From: Druceiella hillmani
Taxonomy: Eukaryota; Arthropoda; Insecta; Lepidoptera; Hepialidae
Length of the DNA: 64,000 nt
Assembly (NCBI GenBank): GCA_039881145.1
Contig: JAYKKI010000006.1
Location: forward strand, 8,316,501 to 8,380,500
Reading direction: 5' to 3'
Shown: one piece after another, positions 53,422 to 64,000 of the stretch
Layout: every line of letters starts with the position of its first letter
Numbering within the stretch: position 1 is the first letter of the stretch
The notes under the pieces: generated by a model
What the model saw: only the letters and a program-made list of their open reading frames with translations
The model's database searches: none
What the model was told of the DNA's origin: nothing
Position numbers and translations under genes: made by a program

Positions 53422-53639
53422 ATATATTAATACGCTAAAGTTAAGATGTTACACTCCCTTTTTAGAAAAACCCTCACAACTAATCCACATAAATTATATA
53501 TCATTTTATAGATAATTGCTTGCTCTACCGGCATCCACAACTAAAAAATTTATTATTGCTATTGTTTTTGCAAATTAATTAATTATTAAAATTATATACA
53601 CAAAACAGCAATGCTGCCATCTAACGGCTCAACGTCAAT

Positions 53640-53800
53640 ATGATTGACGGTCGGTAAAATTTTTGTTTAATTTCAAATCCACTCACGTATAAATAAAGTG
53701 GCGCTTTAGCTCAATGCTTTTGATACTTGCGCCTCTATATGTCAATTTTAGTAAAATGGAATAAATAATGTGACGACTTCGCACGGGTCACGCTAGTATA
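53640..53800. repeat. Dispersed repeat 3' end (Helitron/MITE-like text)
   Basis: Ends with GTGACGACTTCGCACGGGTC then ACGCTAGTAT, a GC-richer terminal phrase ending in CTAGT of a type often seen at the ends of dispersed arthropod repeats. No helicase or transposase is seen nearby. Confidence 0.3.
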
Positions 53801-54399
53801 TTGTAAGAGGATAAAGGCTATTTTTATATAGCCCCTTTCCGCCAAAACGCGATATCAAGTTTAAATTTATGTAATGTACTGAAGCCCTATATCGATGTAA
53901 ATGATTTATACAAAAAAAAGGTAACCATCCAAAATATATTTCTTTAGGTTCATACAATAATCTTACTCACTTGCCGTTAAAACCTTATAGAGTACCCTGA
54001 TCGATCCACAATCTTGAAGGTCGACATAATGGGAGGTCTTATAGCAGAAGTAAAGGGAAAAGTTTAAATATCAATGATTTGTAATTCTATGTAAAATTAT
54101 CTATTTTTATCATTTTCTGAAATCCGTGAAGTATATTATAAGCAATAAATTTAAGCTGTAAAAACAATTTGTTTTTAAATAACTTGAAACATTTAAAAAG
54201 AATCAAAAAGTTTATTGTTTCGGCCGTCTTCTTGACATTCAGATAATTTTCTGTACTATTACCAGTATGGTCTTCGAATTCTGATAACGCAGTCTGAAGC
54301 TTCTATCGCTTCAAAAATCTTTGCTTCTTGACGACTCTTAATACTAATGAAACAATTGCATCAACCTGGAATCACTTCTATTCCTTTATTGTTGCAAAA

Positions 54400-54525
54400 T
54401 TCGTAATAAAAAATTAAATACCAATCAATTTCAGAATATTAAAATAATCATCAATCAGTTTCAAAATACTAAAATACTCTTTTTCAATCAATTTTCAAAC
54501 CAATCAACTTCAGAATACTAAAAAA
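54400..54525. repeat. Degenerate ~38 bp tandem repeat upstream of the LINE 3' end
   Basis: Variants of CAATCAATTTCAGAATATTA with AAATA recur about three times (CAATCAGTTTCAAAATACTA, then CAATCAACTTCAGAATACTA). It is non-coding. Confidence 0.6.
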
Positions 54526-54551
54526 TTTCTTCATCTACCTTGAATCTGCAA

Positions 54552-55135
54552 TCAACGCCGGTAACGATTCGACTCCAGAACTGAGAAGACGAAAAACTGC
54601 AGCCAACATATGCTTTCATAGACTAAGAAGATTTCTGAAAGCCAATAATATCAGAAAAGACACTAAAGTACTGTTATATAAAAACTTAATCACACATGCA
54701 TCTGAAAGGCAGATATGTCCCAAACCGGTGAAAAAACCCTTGCAATTTTCAAATGAAAAATCCTCAGCTCCATCTTTGGTGGGTCCTTTGACAACGGGTT
54801 TTGTTGAAGGAGAACTAATGCCGAACTTTGTCAATTATTTAAAGAAACACATATAATAACATTTATAAAAATTCAACATATGAAGTGGGCCGGCATTGTA
54901 ATTAGAATGAAGGAAGAGACAACGACAAAACGATTTTTTTTGGCCAAACCAACTGGCTCATGAGGAAGAGGAAAACCCAAATTACTATGGGCGGACTGCC
55001 AATAAAGTGTTTTCAATGCTCTCACCGTAACAAATTGGAAAACCGTGGCGCCCAGAAGGAAGGCTTGGAACAGTCTGCTTGAGATAGCCAGGGGTCCGCC
55101 GAGGACGGTTGAGCTACTGATGATGATGATAAAAA
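54552..55135 (+). mobile_element. 3' end of an RTE-like LINE ORF
   Basis: Translation reads TAANICFHRLRRFLKANNI, KDTKVLLYKNLITHAS and, after one frame change, IQHMKWAGIVIRMKEETTTK, GRGKPKLLWADC and VTNWKTVAPRRKAWNSLLE. These are the C-terminal blocks of RTE/craniofacial-development-protein-2-like LINE polyproteins (family forms: LRWAGHVxRM, RRGRPKxRWxDC, NWRxxARDRxxWR). The fragment ends close to a short (ATG)n run at 55118-55130, as RTE 3' ends often do. Frameshifts and stops make it non-functional. The 5' part is absent, consistent with 5' truncation during target-primed reverse transcription. Confidence 0.7.
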
Positions 55136-55464
55136 TACTTGTTACGTTCATGTCGTATGAGTTGACACAAAACGATCCATATTAGGTTAAAATTTTATTA
55201 AAATTCCGGTGAGAATTAAACTTTAGCCAGAGGTGGCTTAGAATAATTACATAGCTTATTGTGTAATAAATATTTTGTAAAAATAAAGGTGGGGCTACAG
55301 TTTTTCATAATGTTTAACCTACATATATAGGAAATTTTGTTCGGATCGAGGAGATACGAATAAACAAACAGCCGTGTATTTTAAAACCTAAACAAAATAT
55401 TTTAGGATTGTACTTGTGCTGTATACAATACAATTGTGACATTATTACCCTTTTGATTCAAGCA

Positions 55465-55488
55465 CATACATATATATATATATATATT

Positions 55489-55562
<74 letters not shown>

Positions 55563-55589
55563 TATATATATATATATATATATATATAG
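55465..55589. repeat. (TA)n microsatellite
   Basis: TA repeat with ATG/CAT interruptions, about 125 bases. Confidence 0.95.
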
Positions 55590-56159
55590 CGTAAAAAAAT
55601 GTACGACAACCTTGTGGAACTTTATTTCAAAAACATCTACAATTCACACAGATTCCAAAAACATTGTTTCAATCAATTCTGTAAACATTCGAAAAATACC
55701 TGCTTTATTGAAATAACTTCGCATTCGCAGAAATGCTTATGATCAAAACAACCGCTTATCAGAATTCTTTTGCTATCTCTTTTCCACTCGTATGGTCTTT
55801 TTATTGTTCTCGGTAACCGTCAAGCGACCCCCTCTACTCCTTCCCTGCTTTCGCTTCTTCTTTCGCTTGTTTAGTGACTTGCTTATCGCTCGGAGCTAAC
55901 TACGTATTTTTTGCTGTTTTTTTTCTCTACCACTGTTTCATTTGTTGACCTACGCTTGAAACGGACCTTGTTTGTACTTGTGATTTGGATTTTGTTTGAC
56001 TGACTGCGTTACAAAATACCTCAAAAAACTCTCAGTAAGCCCCACGTACGTGTCGCAAACAATACCCTAATCGCGAACCCTAGCCCGATCACACAGTCTT
56101 TCTTTGTGAAGGAAGACCTAGAAATGCTGACCTAAGTGGAAGAATCTTCTTCCACTAGT

Positions 56160-56338
56160 GTTCGGTGGATTTCTCGATTTACTGGTGTTGCAAGTGTAGT
56201 ACACCACATTTTAAGAAGAAATAATTTAACTCGTTGTACCATGTACAACGAGTGCAAGCACTGCTAATTGCTGATTATCAACGACGAAAAAAATTCTGCC
56301 GGAGATGCTGCGTCACTGCAGGCAAAATCTGCCTTTAA
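56160..56338 (+). mobile_element. mariner/Tc-like (IS630 superfamily) transposase fragment
   Basis: The plus-strand frame reads SVRWISRFTGVASVVHHILR with RNNL, a helix-turn-helix of the kind seen in insect Tc/mariner-like transposases. After a frame change it continues HVQRVQALLIADYQRRKKFC, the linker into the DDE domain (family form PYHVQxVQxLxxxDYxRRxxFC). The frame break coincides with an 11 bp perfect palindrome (56229-56253). The catalytic domain is not visible downstream. The flanks 55740-56160 and the following dispersed repeat hide the element ends. Confidence 0.5.
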
Positions 56339-56383
56339 TTAATTTAGTCTTATGGAGTGATAAATTATGTTTCAATAGAATGT

Positions 56384-56430
56384 AAATTCCAAGATTTGTT
56401 CTGGTGACGCAGTAACAAATCTTGGAATTT
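56384..56430. repeat. Perfect 17 bp inverted repeat at the edge of dispersed repeat copy 2
   Basis: AAATTCCAAGATTTGTT (56384-56400) and AACAAATCTTGGAATTT (56414-56430) are exact reverse complements with a 13-base spacer. The right arm is part of the dispersed repeat, while the left arm lies outside it. Confidence 0.85.
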
Positions 56431-57165
56431 AATAATCTGCACATAAAACAAAGCGGTTGATGATTCATTTTCAAAATATCTTTGCCCTTTTCCGAGAGTA
56501 GTAATAAGTTAATGGTAAGATTAAAGCTAGTAATGCTACTTATAACAAACATATAAAAGTAGTATAAAAGTGAAACATATGAAATTAAGTGAACACAATT
56601 TGTATTGAAACATTAAATGGCCATATTTTCTTTTTAGTGGGTCGATTGCAATAAAACTATGTTACCTCAGAACTAACAGAAGACCCCAGTAAATACTTCA
56701 TCGAAATCCTTTTCGCTGTTCTTGTGTGGTGCTTCAACAAATAAACTTACTCACATTTAAAAAAACATTAATAATAAAACCTACAATTAAATATTTCCAC
56801 AATACAATCAATTTTGTGTTTTATTACTTTTATCATCTTACCCCAAATATTTTTCCGTTAATATCTTCAATGTACAGCGAGGGCAATTTTATAGTTTTAT
56901 CATTCTGTCGAATGTTATGTGTTTGTTTGTTTTTCTTACACGTTACAAAGTAGCAACGAAATGAGGTTTTTTTTACAAATGAATAAGCGGAGGGTTAGGA
57001 AATGATAAAGAATTTTTTTCTTTCGGGAAAATTCTTATCTAAAACTGAAAAAGTTTATTAAGGAATAAGGTCCCAACGTTTTTAATCGTTAATCAGGCAA
57101 TATAAAAGAGCAATACAATCATTCAGTTTATTTCTTTATTCAGGGCCCTGCCTATAATATTATAA
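56415..57165. repeat. Dispersed ~750 bp repeat, copy 2
   Basis: Second copy of the element at 5372-6125, in the same orientation and 51 kb away, with many substitutions and small indels. It starts on the right arm of a perfect 17 bp inverted repeat (56384-56430) and runs into the degenerate tandem array beginning near 57140. Confidence 0.7.
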
Positions 57166-57740
57166 ATGCAAAATTTTGTTCTTTGTCCTTCTTTTACGTC
57201 ACATCTGACCAATATATCGGTGTGATTTCTTGCCCAGTGATAGATGGCTTATCGTAAAATGACATAGGTTATTCCTTTCTTCCGGCTGAGAAATCTTATT
57301 TTAAATAAAAATACAACCGTGATCATACTATAAATACAGAAGTACGTTTATTTGTCTTTCTTTCACGTTGCTATGAAGGTACGTATTGACGTGATATTTT
57401 TACGGAGATGATAGGCAAACTGGGAAATGGCACAGATCATTTTTCAACCAGGGAAATCTCATATTAACTAATATTATAATCCTAACCTATACTCTAAATA
57501 TGAAAGCGCATTTATTTATCCTTCTTTCATATAGAGTTCTAATTGTCCCGGGGAATCTCACCCTAACTAACATTATATTCGCATCAATAATGTAAATGCA
57601 AATATATTTTTGTTTGTACTTCTTTCACGTCCAACTGGAACAAAGTATGGAAATTTTATGCCTAGAGGTAGTTGGTGGACCGGGATATGATATAGGTTCG
57701 TTATCACCCTAGGAAGTCTCATCCTAGCCAATATTATAAC
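57140..57740. repeat. Degenerate tandem array, ~100-170 bp monomers
   Basis: The phrase ATTATAAATGC...TTGTCCTTCTTTTACGTC recurs at about 57150, 57322, 57489 and 57585 as variants (CTTTCTTTCACG, CCTTCTTTCAT, ACTTCTTTCACG). It is followed by blocks on the theme of TAGGTTCGTTATCACCC and AATCTCA..CTAACTAATATTATA. This monomer resembles a widespread arthropod dispersed repeat. It is non-coding. Confidence 0.6.
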
Positions 57741-58988
57741 TCTATCTAATACACACACAGGTTACACTCCGCGGTTAACAGAGTTACTGGTAAAATGAAA
57801 GTGACGGAATGAATAAAACAAAGAAGTAATTGTCTGAAAGAATGGAGCGTGACAAATTAAATCTCCGAGGAAAATATAATTATTACATAATTGTTTAGGT
57901 TCTGTCATTTTATATATATTTATGTTAGTTGTGTCTGATTTTGATAGAGCGTAAACACTTGATTACACTGTCCTATCTAGAAACTCCTTTATAATAAATT
58001 TTGACACACTTTTTGCAGCTGGTTTTCAAATTTTCCTCTGCGGGCTCTTAAATGAAACATTTAAGATTTAAATTCTAGAACATACAGTTTTAGAACAATT
58101 GTAGCAAGTTACTGATAAATTGCAGCAAATTACCTTTATGAATATGTCATCTTTTACCGGAGAGCTATACTACTCGACAATGGTAGAACAGTGTATCATC
58201 GTATGCTGATATATCTTATCTGATTCTTTAATAATTGTATAGAACTATATGAAAAATTACTTATCATTAATGCTCTTGATAAATCCAACATTTGACCCAA
58301 ATACTACTAATTGGATTAAATATATTAGATACGGGGTTTATGTAAATTGATTACTAATTTTTCTATATTTTTTCTACATGTTATGAAATAAAATTTCTAA
58401 TAGATAAATTGTTGTTTAAACTCAGTTTGCAATACATAAGAAGCGTACAGGTATTACGAGCAAAATATTCCGGTTGTTTTTTTATTCTTATTCTAGATAT
58501 TCGTCAAATATAATGAACGAATGTCAGATTATAGACTGTTTTATCTCAAACGTATATAAAACCTAATTGCATGAAAGAACTAATTACGTTGCTGTAAATA
58601 AAGGGCTGAGTACGTAAGTCAAGATAAACTTAAAAATCTAAACTAGTTGATGTCAGATTGAGCTAAACTTGCGTATGTAGCCATGTAGAAAGTGCAAAAA
58701 ATAATCGTATATTTGAATCGTTATGAAAATAATCGTATATTTAAAAAATAAACCTTTATCGTTCTTGCGTATCTTAAAAATGGTTTGGATCAGACCCGTC
58801 CAACATACGGCTCCGTTGCGGCTTAAAAAAGGCCTACATCCGATCCACGAGCTAGTTAAAACTTTAAAAACATTAATAGGATATTGTGCAAATATCCATA
58901 AAAACATCCTTATGTCAGTTGCACTACATCTCTACTACTCAATAAATGACACAATAACTCATAGTGAAAATCAATAATGTGTACATTT

Positions 58989-59459
58989 TGTAGATGGAAC
59001 CCGACGTCGCGATACGGAACCCTACAAAACACGTCAGTCTAATTGTCTTGCTCCCGCGAAAATTGTAGTTGTAAGATATTTTCGACCTTGCAGTCTCCGC
59101 TATACAGTCTGTATTTAGCTTGTGCGTGTACTCATACGTAGACAACGATTGCGTTAGCTGGCGCCCCAATATCTAGAGTAAACACTCCTGGTACCTATGA
59201 GATATCTCTCGATGTTTCTATGAGTTGCCGATATAAATAGCCGCAGTTTTCGCCACGGAGTCAGTTCAAGTCAGGAGACGAAAGGAAAAAGAAAGAAATG
59301 CGATAACCAGCGGACGATTATATATAGCGATAAATAACGGGCTATTGAATATCTCTCTTGCGATTTCGCTTTGTTGTGTTGCGGTGAAATAAAGTTTGCA
59401 GTCTTTTGAAGGTATGGGTATTTTCTTTAATATCGAACCCCGAGTGCGTAAAATTTACA
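58989..59459 (+). mobile_element. Candidate solo LTR or LTR-retrotransposon 5' end
   Basis: This GC-richer block begins TGTAGATGGAACCCGACGTC and may end ...AAATTTACA (TG...CA). Inside is TATAAATA (59234-59241), then TCAGTTCAAGTCAGG about 30 bases downstream as an initiator, and AATAAA (59388-59393) as a polyadenylation signal. TATA, initiator and AATAAA in this order are typical of an insect Ty3/BEL LTR. No second LTR, primer-binding site or gag/pol was recognised in the window, so it may be a solo LTR or another promoter. Confidence 0.3.
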
Positions 59460-60039
59460 TACAATTTCCTTATAAAATTCTCGCACACCAGGACTCGCCC
59501 CAACTCAATTACCCCTTTGATACCCACACGGTCAGATCGCATCACCGTAATCAGTTGGCTACTGAAGCTTGTCAACGACGTGCGCAAACATTTTGTTTCA
59601 CTCGTGTTCGGTTGCAATCGTGTTACATTTATCTATTTCGTAAATCCATATTGGGTGAAGTTTATTGCAGTGAAAAGTGGTGAAATAAGGTGGTAGTATA
59701 TATATTTAAAATAGTTTTTGTTGTACATTGTTTGAGATTAGGAACAACATGCTCACCTCTAAAGTTTATAAATTTTGTCATATTTACCTAAGTACATAGT
59801 TACTAATAATAAATAATTCATTAAATGTAGAGTCATTTAATGAATTGTACTCCATGATTATGAATACATGTGGTGTGGTGTAATATCGTATTTGGTTACC
59901 GTATTGATATATTTCGAATTGTACGTGTTTCAAAATTTGAATTAAAATTTTCTTAACATACTCGTATTTACCAAAAGGTATGTCTGTACAAAATGTTATT
60001 TTGTTGTACGGTTGTTGCAGAACAGGATATTAATTGAAC

Positions 60040-61806
60040 AAAACGTAAATTTGATACAGAATGTCGAATATTTAAAAAAAAGTTGGAATGAAACCTTTTT
60101 TGTCACAGAACACAAGATAAGATCTCCCAATGTACCAACTTACTATTGGGAATTTACTATGCCTCATATCTCAAGACAAAATATCAATTTCCAAGGAGTA
60201 CAATATTAAACGACTTTATTCTACAAAACACGAATCTAAATACGATGTGTACAAAGGTCAAATTCGAATAGATCGTATAAATTCGTTGAAAAAAAATATA
60301 GTCGATCGATAGGCAATGTTTAAAATACCAAAAGAAAATTCTGACGTAGTTATACAAAATTAGCTTTATGGTAGCAAAAGCCATTGCCAAGTAAAGCAAA
60401 CCCCCATCCAATGGAGAATTTGTCAAGGAATGCTTCGAAATATTCATATCGATAGCGTATCTGGAGCATACACATTAGTTAAAGATATTATCTTTTTATA
60501 TCAAACTATAGCAATGAGAATGGATAATATGTCCCAGTATATGGAATCGTCTCTAAAAACACAATTTAAAAAAAGGCGTTTTCTATAGTTTCGCTTTCGA
60601 CGAAAGTACTAATATGTCAGATACAGCGCAATTGGCAGTTTTTGCAAGAGGAGTAACAAAAGACTAGACAATAACCGAGGAGTTGCTTGATTTGTATTTA
60701 TTGAAATATACAACCACAGGCAAGGTATCTTCGAAGAAATAAAGAGTTGCGTGGAAAAATATGAGCCTCAAATCGAAAATATTTGCGGCTTAACTACAAA
60801 TTGTGCACCAGTAATAGCAGGAAGAGCAAATTATTTAATGCACAATAGCATCATACACACAATCATATAGCATCATTGTACGAGTATTACCCATCAAGAA
60901 CAGGTTTGTGCAAACGTACTTAGGCTGAAACACGTGATGGATAAAGTAGTGCAGACAGTTAATTTTACACTTGATGAAGGTGCAGATCATGAAAACATCA
61001 TGAAGACGTATATTGCACGAAGAACTATACTGCATTCGCTGTCTTAAAAGAGCACTGAAGCGATTCTATTCTTTGCTCAAAGATGTAAATATTTTTCTTG
61101 AAAACAAAGGCCAAGATATTAGTTTTCTAACTGATGAGCAGTGGTTGGCTGATCTGGTTTTCCAAATTGAAATAACTAAGTATCTCTCTGATATTAATCT
61201 AAAATTGCAACTGGAACAAAGGCAGTTAGTACATTGGGAGACCTTATCTTCAAGAGATACGAAGACAATGAACTTTGGCAAGTACGCGTCGTTGTTATGA
61301 AGATTGAGGATTGAGTTTGAGGAGAGATTCATAGACTTCAAATCACAAATACCCAACATGAAAGCATTTCATGTCAAAATCCATTTAATGTTGAAGTTGA
61401 AAGCACCGAGTTAAACCTTCAGTTGGTATTGATTGATATAAAAAGCAATTCTCTCCTAAAAAACAGCATATCATGGTTTTGCCTTCCGAACGGGCTGATT
61501 GAATTTCACAAAAAGTATATTAACCGCAACCAATACTCGAACCTTACCAAATTAGCTCTTTAACAAGTTTCCTTACTTGGTAGTACATATATTTGCGAAC
61601 AGCTTTTTTCCATGAAACATGATAAGTCTGAAACGAGATCATTTTTTTCAGGCACCCTTTTTATAGGCTATCTGCGCATTGCCACTTCTAAAATATCAGC
61701 TGACATAGATACACTGTGCAAACAAAACAAATGTCATACATCCCTATTTCAAACCAAGGTAAAGGAAGCGGTGATGACAGAACGCTACGTTGCATATTTC
61801 TGTTGA
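60040..61806 (+). pseudogene. hAT-superfamily transposase (GTF2IRD2/ZBED-like), decayed
   Basis: Blocks follow the order of GTF2IRD2-type hAT proteins. KRKFDTECRIFKKK is at 60040. A broken BED-like finger (EYNIKRLYSTKHESKYDVYK) follows at about 60200, with one zinc-ligand His replaced by Leu. FAFDESTNMSDTAQLAVFAR lies near 60595 and holds the first catalytic Asp. FEEIKSCVEKYEPQIENICG then HQEQVCANVLRLKHVMDKVV come at about 60730-60950. LKRFYSLLKDVNIFLENKG is near 61070. The hAT dimerisation end YICEQLFSMKHDKS..LRIATSKISADIDTLC is at 61590-61720. Many stops and frame changes separate the blocks. Terminal inverted repeats were not identified, so element borders are unknown. It is a dead relic. 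Domesticated GTF2IRD2-like genes exist, but the disruptions argue against that here. Confidence 0.72.
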
Positions 61807-63491
61807 CATTACATCTCAGGGTTCGTTCCCTATATATGACAGTAGCCTACATTTGCTTACATCTTTACTCTTATATCAGCAGTTTTACATTTTGAATTTA
61901 AGTGTTTAACTGCATATCTCACTTACTTATTTTATGAGTATAATATAAAATTTGTAATAACTATCTATTTCAAAATATTTACTCATTTCTATACAGTAAG
62001 TAGGGGTTTAAACCCTTTTGAAAGAATATTTTAGTTTTGTTCATATACTCTTAATAAATTATATAAATTAATATAAATAAAAAAATAACACCAATGTTTA
62101 ATACATAAATCAAATTTTCGTATTTTTTTCATTTAATATTTTAATAGAATCCTGTATATTTTGTGAGCGATATTCCTCCGGACTGAATGATATTTATAAT
62201 AGTTTTCCATTATTTCCAATATTTTCTTACTCAGTTGGATTGTTGTTCATCTGTGATAGCTACTAGAAACAAATGCGATGACTCTTTAATGAACACGGAA
62301 ACGTGTTCCAAGAAATCTAAATTAATGTTTAATTTTGTTTTAAAAGATACTTTTGTTGATGATGGATAATCTTAAAGAAATGCGCTAAAATATTTAAATG
62401 TGCATATATTAAATGTTATCTAATTTTACTTAGTAGTAACATACATGGATATATATGTGCATACATACATGAGGTTATGTTTATGCACAAATAATCAATA
62501 ATTTGTGATATTTTTGTATTCATATTTTCGTAATATTTTTCTTAGTTGAAAATCCTATTATAAGAAAACAACATTTTGATTTTTATCAATGTATGTCTAT
62601 GCTAGCTATTCACTATATTCTAATGGTGGTAATTTCCACTTGATATGTTTGTTGGACCTGTATTAACAAGATAATTCTGAACTTTAAAAATGTTTCCAAT
62701 GCAATGTTTTAAGAAGTTAAGGAAAAAGTAAGTGACAATTAGGGAAAAAGTAAGTATGAAAGCAATAATTAGAAATCTGTTGTTTTTCTCTTCAACACAC
62801 TTTCATAGCTGTAATTTAATGACTTTATATTCTAGTTAAGCTTTCTTGGAAAGAAGTTACGTAGAGGAATCGAAATTATCGATTATAATTTTATACCCAT
62901 ACATAGGTAGTCTACAATACAATAGTCATCTTATTATAGTGTATAAATTAAACCCTACTATTTTTCTGTTCGAGTTTACGGGACCCAAACTAAATTTTAT
63001 TGGTACACAGCTTAAATATCACATAAAACATTTCACTCTATATATTCAGTTTATACGTTGCGAAACAATTTCTTTTTTAATACAATGCACGGTATAATTA
63101 TTTTAAATCCAATTTAGTAAAACTTGAATTCTTGCTTACGTCCTGTTCGGGTCACTTTGATTTAATACAAACGATATGAATATTAGATATATTTCAGAAT
63201 TCAAATTTGTTGTAATAATGTATAATATATACATATATCCTTGAATTTAGATAAATTTTCTTTGTGTCATATCCGCAATGTTGTTTTTGAACACGTTGTG
63301 TTTTAAATTTATCAATATAAATTCTATATTAATAAAGAGACGAAAGTTGTACGTCAGCGCAACTATTATTGAAAGAGATTGTAAAGCGAAAATTCTTGAA
63401 CAGATAGAAATTTCAGATTGTAATGAAAGTGTATAGGGATTCAAATACCATAAAAATGACGTGTAAAAAAGCGGAAATTTATTTGACTTAC
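61807..63491. other. Intergenic, nothing recognised
   Basis: AT-rich with short unrecognised frames. The phrase GGAAAAAGTAAGTGA/GGAAAAAGTAAGTAT is duplicated near 62720-62757. Confidence 0.5.
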
Positions 63492-63603
63492 TTGTATTAT
63501 TATGCGAACTAATTTCATTTTGGTCAATGTTCAAAGCAGAATAAGAGTATACCTGCATCGCTTCATATCGTTTTACTGATGGCGCTTTGCATACACTTTT
63601 CAT
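63492..63603 (-). CDS. Possible 5' coding exon, unrecognised
   Basis: On the minus strand the ATG at 63603 opens MKSVCKAPSVKRYEAMQVYS and reaches a strong donor context (ACAA|GTAAGTCA, GT at 63490-63491). Another possible donor, CAG|GTATAC, follows the codons for YEAMQ. The frame is also open for some 20 codons upstream of the ATG (SSGRGIGKKRN). No domain is recognised and no partner exon was found. It may be a chance frame. Confidence 0.15.
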
Positions 63604-64000
63604 GTTTCTTTTTTTACCAATTCCCCTTCCCGATGAGCAAAGATCAGAAACAAATAAACATGTATTAAATTACGAAACAAAAAACACATTGGTGGTCAAT
63701 ATATTCACTATGTAATAAATATCTGAGTTGAAAGCTTGGTGAAAAATTAATTGGCATTAGTACGTTTTTCATTATTGCTCTGAATATTTTGCTGTAATGC
63801 TTTATGTTAGAATTTGTAAAACATAGACCTGAACAAACGCAGTTTAACCCTAATGGAAAAATCTTCTTTTATTATATAGTAAATGCAAGGATATACCATA
63901 AAATGACATTAAATTATTTGAATAAAATTATTTGAAAGTATTTTTTCAAATAATTCATAGAGGCCATGAAAATATTTTACTCAAAATAAAACTAGCGGCC

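Noticed and set aside
63247..63603. 118-codon minus-strand frame
   Set aside because: Taken as a whole it has no motif. Only the first ~37 codons before a strong GT donor were kept, as a low-confidence possible exon.

Overview
The window looks like AT-rich nuclear DNA from an insect. It has no operons, coding exons are sparse and interrupted by GT-AG introns, (TA)n microsatellites are abundant, and it carries arthropod-type transposon fossils (pogo/Tigger-like, hAT, RTE-like LINE, mariner-like). The host coding signal belongs to the insect gustatory receptor (Gr, 7tm_7) family. The insect order cannot be settled from the sequence.

The main result is a tandem cluster of three related Gr loci, all on the minus strand and about 16-17 kb apart. 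The central one (32229-36468, three exons) can be spliced by hand into an uninterrupted 359-residue receptor with the family's C-terminal TY(x5)QF signature, and it looks intact. The left copy (16934-20315) and the right copy (49197-53395) keep the same three-exon layout. Their second exons occupy the same 154 bp, but both loci carry stops, frameshifts, truncation or splice-site damage and are pseudogenes. Introns and 3' flanks of the copies are also recognisably homologous, so the duplicated unit was larger than the gene.

Layout. 1-7860: intergenic, with dispersed repeat remnants, including one half of a pair of ~750 bp repeats shared with 56.4-57.2 kb. 7860-8110: GGTTAGGTT-rich (TTAGG-like) island, echoed in the opposite orientation at 46.97-47.12 kb. 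8745-13158: two tandem arrays of ~180-230 bp monomers and a 572/576 bp near-identical direct repeat. 13.2-20.3 kb: Gr pseudogene 1. 21-24 kb: intergenic, with a 20 bp-arm hairpin. 24413-27032: a complete but dead pogo/Tigger-like DNA transposon with terminal inverted repeats and TA target duplication. 27-32 kb: intergenic with a ~99 bp hairpin element. 32.2-36.5 kb: intact Gr, with a LINE reverse-transcriptase fossil in its first intron. 38.5-39.7 kb: an unusual ~870 bp polypyrimidine tract inside a probable repeat element. 40-47 kb: nothing recognised. 47-53.4 kb: Gr pseudogene 3. 53.6-57.8 kb: repeat-dense block with a LINE 3' end, a mariner-like fragment, the second copy of the dispersed repeat and a degenerate tandem array. 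59-61.8 kb: LTR-like promoter sequence followed by a decayed hAT transposase. The last 2 kb holds only a weak possible exon.

No operon-like or defence-like system is present. The interest lies in the birth and death of chemoreceptor genes and in the unclassified repeats. All product names rest on reading motifs by eye, without database searches.
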